64,000 nucleotides of DNA, taken from contig JAHZHL010000029.1 of the NCBI GenBank assembly GCA_019420305.1, positions 186,001-250,000 on the forward strand. The letters are read 5' to 3'. Positions 16,863-25,954 of this stretch are shown here, in pieces; position 1 is the first letter of the stretch; the number at the start of each line of letters is the position of its first letter. Source of the DNA: Bacillota bacterium (GTDB lineage Bacteria; Bacillota; Clostridia; Peptostreptococcales; Anaerovoracaceae). The notes beneath the pieces are model-generated. The model worked only from the letters and a program-made list of their open reading frames with translations, searched no databases and was not told the DNA's origin. The translations under genes were made by a program, and so were the position numbers.

Positions 16863-19800
16863 CTTGATTTCCCTTCTTTCCCCACTTCAAAGCTTTCTTT
16901 CCGGCTCCGTAAATTTTCATATCGCCGCAGAGCGTCGCGCTCGGCCTTTTTAAACAGATCCTCTGCCCGCTGCGGTTCCCGCAGCTTCAGCGATCTGTAC
17001 CGCACCTCGCCCATCAGGAATTCCTGAAAGCTTTCAGTTGGCTTCCCGCTATCAAGAGAAAGCGGGTTTTGACCGTCTTCTTCGAGCTGTGGATTGTAAC
17101 GGAACAGATTCCAGTATCCACTGCGAACTGCGCGCTTCATTTCCAACATCGCCTTATCCATACCGCTTCTGATACCGTGATTGATACATGGTGCATAGGC
17201 AATAATCAGAGATGGACCCTCATAAGCCTCTGCCTCCCGGATCGCCTGCAGTGTCTGATTTGGATTGGCTCCCATCGCGATCTGCGCTACATAGACATAT
17301 CCATACGTCATCGCAATCTGAGCCAGATCCTTTTTCCTGACTGATTTTCCGGAAGCCGCGAATTTCGCAACCGCTCCAGCGGGGGTCGCCTTGGAAGACT
17401 GTCCTCCTGTATTGGAATATACCTCTGTATCAAATACCATAATATTTACATTTTCACCCGAGGCCAGCACATGATCCAGTCCCCCATATCCAATATCATA
17501 AGCCCATCCATCTCCTCCAAAAATCCACATGGACGGTTTTATCAGCATATCCTGATGTTCGGTCACATACCGGGCATCTGCATTGGACTCGGCGATTTTT
17601 TCACATTCCCGCAAAAGCTTCTTTCCGGTAATTTCCGAAGACTCCGCGTTATTGACAGATGCCAGCCATGCCTTTGCCGGTACTCCCAGCTCCGGTACCA
17701 GCGCCTCTACCCTGGCTTTTAATTCCTTTCGCCTTGCCTGGACAGCAATAGCCATTCCAAAGCCGAATTCCGCGTTATCTTCAAACAGAGAGTTTGCCCA
17801 CGCGGGTCCTCTTCCCTCTCTGTTTACCGTATAGGGAGTACTCGGAGCGCTGCAACCCCAGATAGAAGAACATCCCGTCGCATTGGCGATAAACATTCGA
17901 TCTCCAAAAAGTTGTGTGACAAGCTTAGCATAGGGTGTTTCCCCACACCCCGGACAGGCTCCTGAAAATTCCAGAAGAGGCTGGATAAACTGGGAGCCTT
18001 TTACCGTGTCTTCCTTGAAGGGAACCTTTTTTTCTTCGACTTCGCCAAACAGATAATCGAAGATCTTCTGCTCCCGCTTTACCACGGTTTCCTCTGCGGG
18101 GACAAGAGAGAGGGCTTTCTTTCTGGCCGGGCATACCTGTACGCAGGAACCGCATCCGGTGCAATCCATTGCGGAAATCCCCAGTGTGAAGAAGGAATCC
18201 TTCATGCCTTTCATCGGCAGGCAGGCTTCTTTCAGCGGCTCCGCTTCCTTTCTGTCCAATACGAAGGGGCGGATGACCGCGTGAGGACATGCGTAAGCGC
18301 ACCAGTTGCATTGCATACAGTTTTCCCTGTCCCACAGAGGAAGCTCCGCCGCGATCCCTCTTTTTTCAAAAGCGGCTGTACCCGACGGGATTTTACCGTC
18401 TGCCGTCTCCACGAAAGTCGATACCGGGAGTTCATCCCCTTCCAGACGATTGGTCGGAACCAGAATCCGGTTGAGATATTCCGTCTGCTGCCGATCTCTG
18501 CCCTCCAGCCTGGAATCCTCCCTGTCTCCGGATATCTCCGCCCATGCCGCTGGGACTTCCACCTTATGAACATGCTCAATGCCCGCATCCACGGCCGCAA
18601 AGTTCATTTTTACAATTTCGTCTCCCTTTTTCCGGTAGGAACGATCGATCATGGCTTTCATGTATTCCGTCGCTTCTTCAATGGGGATAATCTCCGCCAG
18701 CTTGAAGAACGCCGCCTGAAGTACGGAATTGGTTCTCCTTGCTCCCAGTCCGATTTTCTGAGCAATGGAAACCGCGTCGCAGGTATAAAAACGGATCCGG
18801 TTTTCCGCGATATATCGTTTTACCTCCGCCGGCAGATAATGATCCAGTTCCTCGTCTTTCCAGGCGCAGTTCAGCAGGAAGGTTCCTCCCGGTTTTACAT
18901 CCTGTACCATTTTATACTGTTGCAGATAAGCCGCGTTATGGCAGGCAACAAAATCCGCTTTTTTGACGTAATAAGAAGACTTAATCGGATGGTCCCCGAA
19001 CCGCAAATGGGAAATCGTAACGCCGCCGGACTTTTTCGAGTCATACTGAAAGTATGCCTGGACATATTTGTCGGTATGATCCCCGATAATTTTAACGCTG
19101 TTTTTGTTCGCTCCTACCGTTCCATCCGCGCCAAGCCCCCAGAACTTGCAGGAAACAGTTCCCTTCGGCGTCACATCCGGATTTTCGGAGGGTGTCAGCG
19201 AAAGTCCCGTCACATCGTCTTTAATGGAAACCGTAAACTCCCTTTTGGGAGATTTTTCCCACAGATTTTCATATATCGCCAGAATATCTCCGGGCTGTGT
19301 ATCCTTTGAGCCAAGTCCGTATCTTCCTCTGCTGAGAAAGCAGTCTTTAAATTCGGTATCCCGTAAAGCCGCGGAAACATCCAGAAACAGAGGTTCCCCA
19401 ATGCTTCCCGGTTCTTTTGTCCGATCCAGGACCGCGATTTTTTTTACGGTTTTCGGTATGACGCGAAGCAGATATTTTTCAGAAAACGGGCGATAAAGAT
19501 GAACCTGCACCATTCCGACTTTCTTTCCCATAGAGTTCAGATAATCGATTACTTCTTCCGCGGCGTCGCAGACAGAGCCCATGGCAATGATAATTTCTTT
19601 CGCATCCGGCGCGCCGTAATAATTAAAGGGTTTGTAGTCTGTTCCGATTCTTTCGTTTATTTTTTCCATATAGGAATTAACCAGATCCGCGGTTTCCCGG
19701 CAGGCGTTATTACACGCCTCTCTATGTTGGAAAAAGGTCTCCGGCTGTTCGGCGCTTCCCATACTATAGGGATGCATGGGGTGCATGGATTTCTTCCGGT

Positions 19801-20407
19801 ACTGCCGGATTGCGTCCCAGTCTGCCAGTTCTGACAGATCGCTGTAATCCCAGACCTCAATTTTCTGATTCTCGTGTGAAGTGCGGAAACCATCGAAAAA
19901 ATGAAGAACCGGCGCTTTTCCTTTAATCGCGGCCAGATGGGCAACCGCTGCCAAATCCATACACTGCTGCACATTATTTGAGGCAAGCAGGGCGAAACCA
20001 GTCTGCCGACAGCTCATGACATCCGAGTGGTCACCGAAGATGCATAAGGCGTGGGTGGAAACTGTCCTGGCAGCAATGTGAAAAACTGCCGGCAGCTGCT
20101 CCGCGGCAATTTTATACATATTCGGGATCATCAGAAGAAGTCCCTGGGATGCGGAAAAGGTGGAGGTCAGAGCCCCTGCCATAACAGCGCCGTGAACGGC
20201 TCCCGCCGCGCCGCCTTCTGATTCCATCTCTACAATTTTAACCGGTTCGCCGAACAGATTTTTGCGCCCCTGAGACGCCCATTCGTCCATACTCTCCGCC
20301 ATCGGAGATGACGGCGTAATGGGATAAATTGCCGCCACCTCCGAAAACGCATACGCCACATGGGCAGCCGCGGTATTTCCGTCCATTGTTTTCCGTTGTC
20401 TCGTCAT
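16859..20407 (-). CDS. nifJ: Pyruvate:ferredoxin (flavodoxin) oxidoreductase
   Basis: A single-chain PFOR of 1182 residues, the usual length. It converts pyruvate and CoA to acetyl-CoA, CO2 and reduced ferredoxin. Visible in order: the domain I pyruvate/thiamine motif YPITPSSPMAESMDEWA; domain II; a two-cluster ferredoxin domain with CMQCNWCAYACPH and CTGCGSCVQVCPARKKAL; the proximal cluster motif CPGCGETPYAKLVTQLFGD with ATGCSSIWG; and the thiamine diphosphate/Mg motif GDGWAYDIGYGGLDHVLASG with NTGGQSSKATP. It lies 3 bp after a polyferredoxin and overlaps nfnA, so pyruvate electrons are likely passed to NADP via NfnAB. Confidence 0.97.
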   Translation of the reverse strand: MTRQRKTMDGNTAAAHVAYAFSEVAAIYPITPSSPMAESMDEWASQGRKNLFGEPVKIVEMESEGGAAGAVHGAVMAGALTSTFSASQGLLLMIPNMYKIAAEQLPAVFHIAARTVSTHALCIFGDHSDVMSCRQTGFALLASNNVQQCMDLAAVAHLAAIKGKAPVLHFFDGFRTSHENQKIEVWDYSDLSELADWDAIRQYRKKSMHPMHPYSMGSAEQPETFFQHREACNNACRETADLVNSYMEKINERIGTDYKPFNYYGAPDAKEIIIAMGSVCDAAEEVIDYLNSMGKKVGMVQVHLYRPFSEKYLLRVIPKTVKKIAVLDRTKEPGSIGEPLFLDVSAALRDTEFKDCFLSRGRYGLGSKDTQPGDILAIYENLWEKSPKREFTVSIKDDVTGLSLTPSENPDVTPKGTVSCKFWGLGADGTVGANKNSVKIIGDHTDKYVQAYFQYDSKKSGGVTISHLRFGDHPIKSSYYVKKADFVACHNAAYLQQYKMVQDVKPGGTFLLNCAWKDEELDHYLPAEVKRYIAENRIRFYTCDAVSIAQKIGLGARRTNSVLQAAFFKLAEIIPIEEATEYMKAMIDRSYRKKGDEIVKMNFAAVDAGIEHVHKVEVPAAWAEISGDREDSRLEGRDRQQTEYLNRILVPTNRLEGDELPVSTFVETADGKIPSGTAAFEKRGIAAELPLWDRENCMQCNWCAYACPHAVIRPFVLDRKEAEPLKEACLPMKGMKDSFFTLGISAMDCTGCGSCVQVCPARKKALSLVPAEETVVKREQKIFDYLFGEVEEKKVPFKEDTVKGSQFIQPLLEFSGACPGCGETPYAKLVTQLFGDRMFIANATGCSSIWGCSAPSTPYTVNREGRGPAWANSLFEDNAEFGFGMAIAVQARRKELKARVEALVPELGVPAKAWLASVNNAESSEITGKKLLRECEKIAESNADARYVTEHQDMLIKPSMWIFGGDGWAYDIGYGGLDHVLASGENVNIMVFDTEVYSNTGGQSSKATPAGAVAKFAASGKSVRKKDLAQIAMTYGYVYVAQIAMGANPNQTLQAIREAEAYEGPSLIIAYAPCINHGIRSGMDKAMLEMKRAVRSGYWNLFRYNPQLEEDGQNPLSLDSGKPTESFQEFLMGEVRYRSLKLREPQRAEDLFKKAERDALRRYENLRSRKESFEVGKEGKSR

Positions 20408-20410
20408 TGA

Positions 20411-21697
20411 TCACCACTCTCCTTTTTCCGCTTCCATGGCGGCTTTCTGTAAATAATTATACTCCGGGACATCCAGTTCCCGAATGACATCTGTTCTGCA
20501 CAAAGAAACGCAAATCCGGCAGTTTTCACATAATTGCGGATCAATTACCGCATGGGCATCTTCCATATAAATGGCTCCGTTGGGACAATTTTCTCTGCAG
20601 TCTCCACAAGCGACACACCCATCCTCACAGGAATACCGTTGTCCTTCTTTTCCCGCAGAGGAAGCGCATGCCACCAATTTCATTCCCTGATAAGGAACTA
20701 TCTGTATCAAATTCTTCGGGCATGCATAGACACAGTCTTTACACCCGACACATTTTCCGGGATCTACAGCGGCCACTCCGCTTTCAACGGAAATCGCCCC
20801 GTATCTGCATACTTTCACACAATCGCCCAGTCCGCGGCATCCATCGGCGCACAAAGTGCGGCTTTCATCCGAAGATAGTCTTACCGCATCGCCGCAGCTT
20901 TCAATCCCCGCGTTTTGATAAAGCTTCTGCGCCTGTTTTCCGGAACATCTTACAAAAGCCACCCATTCCTTTAATACGGTCAGATCATGTATCCGATCCT
21001 GAATAATTTTCTTTTTGCACTTCACGGCGCATGCCATACAACCCACACACTTTTCGTAATCGATCTCCGCGTGATTGTCGATGATTTCAATCGCGTGTTC
21101 CGGACACGTGCGCACACAGTCACCACACGCGATGCAGCCGGATCCGCAGATTTCTCTCGTCCGATCATCATCCTCTTCCCCCGAAGAGCAGGGAATAAAA
21201 TTAGTAGCGTCTCTTGGTACCATTTTTATCACTGCCTGAGGACAAACCTCTCGATTTGTGCACGCCCCGCAGCCAGTGCATTTTTCTTCATAAATAAAAA
21301 TCTTTCCATCCTTGTTTTCCATCGCGCCAAAGGAACATACCTTAACGCAATCCCCCGCGCCGACACATCCACTCCTACATTCTCCCCGTAAAAATCCGGA
21401 TTTTACTGCCGCCTGGCAGCTTTCATATCCTTTCAATCGCTCTTTGCCGGCAGATTCTCCGCTGCAGGCGATAAAGGCGATCTCATCTTTCACAGGCTGT
21501 ATTTCCACTTCCAACAGACTGGCGATTTTGTCCGCCTGTTTCTGACTGCAGGCAGGACACAGTGTTGCTTTTTTTTCGTGAACCATTGCCTCGGCGCATT
21601 TCCGGCACTCACAGTATCCACATCCGCCGTAACCGTTACAATCTCCTCCTGGAAGTGCCTCCAGAACGGCCTGAACCAAATCCTGAACCTTACTCAT
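20411..21697 (-). CDS. Soluble RnfB-like polyferredoxin with four two-cluster modules
   Basis: A 428-residue Cys-rich protein. An N-terminal RnfB-like Fe-S region (ALPGGDCNGYGGCGYCEC, C20-C50) is followed by four modules of about 90 residues that each open with a C-S-x/CSG turn (near 78, 170, 251, 344) and hold two [4Fe-4S] motifs: 107-121/140-152, 184-198/217-227, 283-297/316-326, 357-371/390-400. Modules 1 and 3 share G-x-GDCVKVC, and modules 2 and 4 share C-x-ACGDC, so a two-module unit was duplicated (A-B-A'-B'). No transmembrane helix is present, unlike true RnfB. It is the first gene of the PFOR-NfnAB operon and could be the electron wire for it (inference). ATG 21697 follows GGAGG. Confidence 0.85.
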   Translation of the reverse strand: MSKVQDLVQAVLEALPGGDCNGYGGCGYCECRKCAEAMVHEKKATLCPACSQKQADKIASLLEVEIQPVKDEIAFIACSGESAGKERLKGYESCQAAVKSGFLRGECRSGCVGAGDCVKVCSFGAMENKDGKIFIYEEKCTGCGACTNREVCPQAVIKMVPRDATNFIPCSSGEEDDDRTREICGSGCIACGDCVRTCPEHAIEIIDNHAEIDYEKCVGCMACAVKCKKKIIQDRIHDLTVLKEWVAFVRCSGKQAQKLYQNAGIESCGDAVRLSSDESRTLCADGCRGLGDCVKVCRYGAISVESGVAAVDPGKCVGCKDCVYACPKNLIQIVPYQGMKLVACASSAGKEGQRYSCEDGCVACGDCRENCPNGAIYMEDAHAVIDPQLCENCRICVSLCRTDVIRELDVPEYNYLQKAAMEAEKGEW

Positions 21698-21732
21698 ATA
21701 TTGCTTTCCTCCATTACGCCTGATCTGCCCTC

Positions 21733-21784
21733 AAATAGAAACCACCCGGAAGAACAGAAATTTGCTTCCGGATGGTTTCTATTT
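21733..21784 (-). terminator. Terminator after Zn-dehydrogenase operon
   Basis: A 20-bp stem (21733-21752 with 21765-21784, one mismatch) lies just downstream of the last gene of the aldolase operon and just before the polyferredoxin gene. It separates the two minus-strand units. No clear promoter for the polyferredoxin operon is visible in the remaining gap. Confidence 0.75.
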
Positions 21785-21818
21785 AAGTTAGCATTTACCT
21801 AAAATCTATCTGAGTTGT

Positions 21819-22955
21819 TTACTCCCATGGTTTGATAATAACTTTTCCCACATCCGGACCACCGGCTGTTTTCATTGCTTCCGGAACATCATTCATTCCG
21901 AAAATATGAGTTGCCAGTTTTTCAATTGGCACAGTGGTTCTGTCCAGGAAATTCAAGGCGTCTCTAAACATTACCGGGTGGTTTGCCCAGACTCCTTTGA
22001 TATCGCAGTCTTTATTGCAGATTAGATACGGATTGACCGGAATATCTCCTCCGTCTGTAAAGTGTCCTGCCTCAATGACAGTACCTCCTCTTCGAATGAA
22101 ATCCAGAGCCTGTTTGAAGGCAATCGGCGCGCCTGCCGCTTCCACAACAATATCTGCCAGCTCTCCGCCGTTATTTTCTTTGATGATTTCCTGTCTCTCC
22201 TCAACGCTGAGTTTCGCGTCAATACAGAGATCCGCGCCAAAGGTCTTTGCCATTTCCAGTTTTTTGGGAAGCATATCAATGGCGATGATTTTTCCCGCGC
22301 CCGCGTGTTTTAAGGCTGCCATAATCAGAAGACCAATGGGGCCTGCTCCAATAACCGCGACGGTTCTTCCGATACCCAGTCCATGTCCAAGAGAATGCTG
22401 CTCACCTTCCATGGCTCTTTCAACAACCCTTAAGGCAATGCATACCGGCTCCGCCATAGCGGCCAGCTCCGGAGACATTCCGTCCGGCACTTTGAAAATC
22501 CAGGAATCCGGCAGAGCATAGATATACTGCGAATAGCCACCCAGGAAATACGGCGGCTCACCAACTCTGGAATGGCCGTACCGGAAACGGTTCTGACACA
22601 GCAAAGGCTTATCCGGATATTTGAGGCAAGTCGGGCATTTGCCACAGCCTTTTGTTCCGGGTCCTAAAATAACCCGATCTCCCACCTTCAGCTCCAGTGT
22701 TTCATCTACAATCAGCATACTTTTTTTATAGTCTTCGCCGATTTCCTCAATGGTTCCCGCGAATTCATGCCCCGGAATAATCGGGAAATCTACCATTCCC
22801 GCGTTTCCGTTGAACATGTGCTTGTCGGTTCCGCAGATGCCGCAGGCTTCTACTTTGATAATAATTCCATCTTTTTCGCATTTGGGGTATGGAAATTCTT
22901 TCATCTCCAGCTGTCCCGGGCCTGCCATAACCCATGCTTTTCCTGTCTTTGCCAT
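21819..22955 (-). CDS. Zinc-containing alcohol/polyol dehydrogenase (MDR family)
   Basis: A 378-residue medium-chain dehydrogenase. Catalytic zinc ligands are likely C41, H63 and E64 (ACGICGTDKH; PGHEFAG). Structural zinc is held by C104, C107, C110 and C120. A Rossmann motif (AVIGAGPIGLL) binds NAD(P). The family oxidises secondary alcohols, including sorbitol, threonine and ketoaldonate substrates; the exact substrate cannot be read. It is the last gene of the sigma-54-controlled unit aldolase-SDR-Ldh2-ADH, separated by 22 bp from the upstream gene. A relative (IolM) reduces tagaturonate in the Thermotoga inositol pathway, which would fit this neighbourhood but is only an inference. Confidence 0.85.
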   Translation of the reverse strand: MAKTGKAWVMAGPGQLEMKEFPYPKCEKDGIIIKVEACGICGTDKHMFNGNAGMVDFPIIPGHEFAGTIEEIGEDYKKSMLIVDETLELKVGDRVILGPGTKGCGKCPTCLKYPDKPLLCQNRFRYGHSRVGEPPYFLGGYSQYIYALPDSWIFKVPDGMSPELAAMAEPVCIALRVVERAMEGEQHSLGHGLGIGRTVAVIGAGPIGLLIMAALKHAGAGKIIAIDMLPKKLEMAKTFGADLCIDAKLSVEERQEIIKENNGGELADIVVEAAGAPIAFKQALDFIRRGGTVIEAGHFTDGGDIPVNPYLICNKDCDIKGVWANHPVMFRDALNFLDRTTVPIEKLATHIFGMNDVPEAMKTAGGPDVGKVIIKPWE

Positions 22956-22977
22956 AATTTTTTCCTCCTGTTTCTTT

Positions 22978-24027
22978 TTATTCGTACTTCAGTTCTACCT
23001 TATATTTCTTCGCCAGATCGATCAGCGGCGCGAAAGTGTCATCTTCAATCTCAATTCCTTCCTGGAGAGACTGAATCTCCTTTTTGAGTTCAATTTCTCC
23101 CGGCATAAAGAGTTCCTTGGTATCTTTGGCTTTCTTCCCGCTCTTCATATCGAGGATATACTGATCCATCCGCTTTTTAAATTCTTCCACATCGCCGAAA
23201 GCCTTGAGATCGATTGCCATGAAAAAGTTGCCGCAGTCCTGCGGATGCTCCAGATCATTATAGATGGAGCTGAGATGGGTGCCGGTATCCGCGCTGCTTA
23301 AAACCGCTGCCAGAATTTCCATTACAACCGCAATTCCGTACCCCTTCGGTCCTGCCATCGGCAGTAAAAATCCCTTCAGCGCCTGGGCCGGATCTGTAGT
23401 GGGATTGCCTTCCGGATCCAGCGCCCAGTTGTCCGGAATTTTCTGTCCGTTAATATTTGCTACAATAATTTTTCCCTGCGCCACCGCGCTGCAGGCGGCG
23501 TCAAATACAACCGGAAGCTGCTTATCTGCCGGGAACGCAAAGGAAAAGGGGCTGTTCCCGATGGCTTTGCTGGCTCCTCCCGGCGCTGCCATCAGGGCGG
23601 TTGTATTGGCGCAGCTGAATCCGATCATATCTTCATCAGCAGCCATCTGGGAATAATAGGCCGCGATTCCATAGTGGTGACTTTTATTCATACCTACCAT
23701 GCCCACGCCTGTTTTCTTTGCCTTATCGATGGCCATACCCATGGCCTTTGTGGCAGTAATCTGCCCCAGATTAAATCCACCGTCAACCACCGCCGAAACC
23801 GGAGTTTCATGAAGGATTTTCAGTTCCGCTTTCGGATTTACCAATCCCAGTTCGATTCGCTTGATGTAAATTGGAATTCTGCTGACGCCGTGGGATTTAA
23901 CGCCCCTTAAGTCCGCTTTAATCAGGACATCCGCTACCAGATCCGCGTCCTCTTTTGAAGCTCCTGCCGCGCAGAACAAATCGGAAACAAAATTCCAAAT
24001 ATCCTTATGATTTACTTTAACTGTCAT
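22978..24027 (-). CDS. Malate/lactate (Ldh2)-type dehydrogenase
   Basis: A 349-residue NAD(P)-dependent 2-hydroxyacid dehydrogenase of the Ldh2/MDH2 family, unrelated to Rossmann enzymes. Family marks: LRGVKSHGVSRIPIYIKRIE (about 40-60), the catalytic histidine region NKSHHYGIAAYYSQMA, GNSPFSFAFP, and the C-terminal GPKGYGIAVVMEILAAVLS. Known members reduce 2-oxoacids such as malate, sulfolactate, ureidoglycolate, 2,3-diketogulonate or delta1-piperideine-2-carboxylate. Beside a DapA-type aldolase and an SDR, a sugar-acid substrate is plausible. It lies 11 bp after the SDR gene. Confidence 0.85.
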   Translation of the reverse strand: MTVKVNHKDIWNFVSDLFCAAGASKEDADLVADVLIKADLRGVKSHGVSRIPIYIKRIELGLVNPKAELKILHETPVSAVVDGGFNLGQITATKAMGMAIDKAKKTGVGMVGMNKSHHYGIAAYYSQMAADEDMIGFSCANTTALMAAPGGASKAIGNSPFSFAFPADKQLPVVFDAACSAVAQGKIIVANINGQKIPDNWALDPEGNPTTDPAQALKGFLLPMAGPKGYGIAVVMEILAAVLSSADTGTHLSSIYNDLEHPQDCGNFFMAIDLKAFGDVEEFKKRMDQYILDMKSGKKAKDTKELFMPGEIELKKEIQSLQEGIEIEDDTFAPLIDLAKKYKVELKYE

Positions 24028-24038
24028 ACTGCCCTCCT

Positions 24039-24797
24039 TTATCTCGCCAGCCAGCCGCCGTCAACCGCAAGAACATATCCGTTGATGTACCTCGCCTCTT
24101 CCGTACACAGGAAAAGAATCGGGCCCGCGATTTCTTCCGGCGTCGCCCATCTGCCAAAAGGAATCCGGTCGTTCAGCTCTTTGAATCTTTTCGGATCGTC
24201 CTTATGGGCCTTGTTCATCGGCGTATCTACATATCCCGGAGCAACCGCGTTGACATTGATTCCTTCTTTTGCCCATTCATTGCACAGCGCCTTTGTAATA
24301 CCCGCGATTCCATGTTTGCTCGCCGCATAGGAAGGCACGCGGATTCCTCCGCTGAATGCCAGCATGGATGCCAGACTTACAATCTTTCCGCCGCTTCCCT
24401 GTTTCAAATACTGTCTGGCCACAGCCTGGCTCAGCAGGAAGCAGGTCGTAAGATTGATGGTAATTGCCGCGTTCCAGTCTTCTTCTTTATAATCAATGGC
24501 ATCGCAGCGTCTTGCGATTCCCGCGTTATTGATCAATACATCTACTCTTCCAAAGGCTTCCACTGCCGACTCTACAATTTTTTCCGCCAGCGCCGCGTTG
24601 GTCTTTGTCAGATCCGCCTGCATGTATTCCAGTTTTGTTCCATACTTGCTTTCAATTTCCTTTTTCAGTTCCCCGCAGTCCGCGTAATCGACGCCGAAAA
24701 TATCAAATCCGGCTTCCGCGAACTTCATGGCCACACCTTTTCCGATGCCTCCGCTCGGCCCTGTAATAATCGCCACTTTTCCTTTTATTGTAAACAT
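24039..24797 (-). CDS. Short-chain dehydrogenase/reductase
   Basis: A 252-residue classical SDR. Cofactor motif TGPSGGIGKG (12-21), NNAG (90-93), catalytic Ser144, Tyr157 and Lys161 (YAASK), and a C-terminal IAGPILFLCTEEARYINGYVLAVDGG. The acidic residue after the second strand (GVDYAD) suggests NAD rather than NADP. The substrate is unknown; paralogues at 36010 and 37954 belong to the other sigma-54 operon. It sits 19 bp downstream of the aldolase gene. Confidence 0.9.
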   Translation of the reverse strand: MFTIKGKVAIITGPSGGIGKGVAMKFAEAGFDIFGVDYADCGELKKEIESKYGTKLEYMQADLTKTNAALAEKIVESAVEAFGRVDVLINNAGIARRCDAIDYKEEDWNAAITINLTTCFLLSQAVARQYLKQGSGGKIVSLASMLAFSGGIRVPSYAASKHGIAGITKALCNEWAKEGINVNAVAPGYVDTPMNKAHKDDPKRFKELNDRIPFGRWATPEEIAGPILFLCTEEARYINGYVLAVDGGWLAR

Positions 24798-24816
24798 TTT
24801 TACGCCTTCTTTCTTT

Positions 24817-25731
24817 TTATTTTTTTAAAGCTCCATACATAGAATCTACTTTTTTCATCTGTTCTTTTATTTTTTCCTCTTCATCCGGCTGGATCATATC
24901 CTGCGGCCACAGCACGCGCTTATCAATATGCCCTCTGAGGGAAATCGCGTATTTGGCGGCCGCGGTGGCATTTTTCGTCATACCGAGAATTTTTCCGGAT
25001 TCTCGTACCAGTTCATCGTACGCTCTCGTCTTGTCGACATCCTTGCTTTTGGCTGCTTCATACGCGTCCACAAACATCTCCGGAAATGCCGGGCCTAACG
25101 CGGGCACAAAGCCGTCCGCTCCCATCAGAATTCCCGAAAGCGCCTGGGGCGTCGCCCCGGACAGGACACTGAAAGGTGTGTCCTTAAACCTGGCGGTGAC
25201 TTTCAGAAAGTCCGTATAGGCCGCGGCGCTGTCTTTATATCCAACGATCCGTTTGTCCAGCGCCGCGATTTTCATCACTGTGTCAGGAGTCAACTTAATG
25301 CCTGTAAAGGGAGGGATATTATATACAAACAGATCTACGTTTGTTTCTTTTAATATTTTCTCAAAATGACGAACCGTTTCGTCCTGGGATGTATGGCGGT
25401 CGTAGAAAATCGGCGTTACTGCCGCGCAGGTTCCTCCCATGTCTTCCAGGGCTTTGATATTTTCAATTACCCGTCTTGTACTGGTGTCCATAACGCCGGC
25501 AATCACCGGAACTCTGCCTTTCACCTGATCCAGCATAATCCGAATCGCGTGATTCCTCTCCTTCTGTGTCAGCTGCATCGTTTCGCCGTTGGTTCCGGCA
25601 ACCAGGAAACCATGCAGGCCTCCTGCGACGCAGTACTCAATCAGATCCCGAAATCCTTTTTCATCTACATCTTCTCTTTCATCCACCGGTGTAACGATTG
25701 GCGGAATAACTCCATGGTATTTTTTATCCAT
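24817..25731 (-). CDS. DapA/NAL-family lyase (Schiff-base aldolase)
   Basis: A 304-residue TIM-barrel enzyme of the dihydrodipicolinate synthase/N-acetylneuraminate lyase group. The pyruvate-binding GTNGE motif is at 46-50, the catalytic Tyr is Y137 (VYNIP), and the Schiff-base Lys is K166 (IVGYKDS). Because it heads a catabolic operon (SDR, Ldh2, ADH) under a sigma-54 promoter and not a lysine operon, it more likely splits or dehydrates a 2-keto-3-deoxy sugar acid or similar, giving pyruvate; this is inference. AGGAGGT precedes ATG 25731. True DapA function cannot be excluded from sequence alone. Confidence 0.85.
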   Translation of the reverse strand: MDKKYHGVIPPIVTPVDEREDVDEKGFRDLIEYCVAGGLHGFLVAGTNGETMQLTQKERNHAIRIMLDQVKGRVPVIAGVMDTSTRRVIENIKALEDMGGTCAAVTPIFYDRHTSQDETVRHFEKILKETNVDLFVYNIPPFTGIKLTPDTVMKIAALDKRIVGYKDSAAAYTDFLKVTARFKDTPFSVLSGATPQALSGILMGADGFVPALGPAFPEMFVDAYEAAKSKDVDKTRAYDELVRESGKILGMTKNATAAAKYAISLRGHIDKRVLWPQDMIQPDEEEKIKEQMKKVDSMYGALKK

Positions 25732-25777
25732 CTGCTCTACCTCCTCAGATTGTTCTGTTTCCTTTTATCTCTATATG

Positions 25778-25795
25778 AAGCAACAACTGTGCCAA
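25778..25795 (-). promoter_or_regulatory. Sigma-54 promoter of aldolase operon
   Basis: The minus strand reads TTGGCACAGTTGTTGCTT: TGGCAC-N5-TTGCT, a full match to the -24/-12 consensus, about 47 bp before ATG 25731. Paired activator sites lie upstream at 25902-25937. Confidence 0.88.
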
Positions 25796-25901
25796 CCTGC
25801 GATTTCTCTTTCTTTTTCGGAGATTCCCCTGAAAATGCGTCCTTCCAGGCTCGCCTCTTTTTCTTCTTCCTCTGATTCGCGCGGGTTTCCCCAGCAGCAC
25901 C

Positions 25902-25937
25902 ATTGCAAATTGCACGCCATAATGTGCAATCTGCAAT
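25902..25937. promoter_or_regulatory. Paired upstream activator sites for aldolase operon
   Basis: ATTGCA-AAT-TGCACG (25902-25916) and TGTGCA-ATC-TGCAAT (25923-25937), each 10/12 to ATTGCA-N3-TGCAAT, start 21 bp apart (two helical turns) and centre about 127 bp above the -24 element. They lie just downstream of the pflB stop codon. Confidence 0.75.
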
Positions 25938-25954
25938 GTTCGCTTGAAGTTTTG

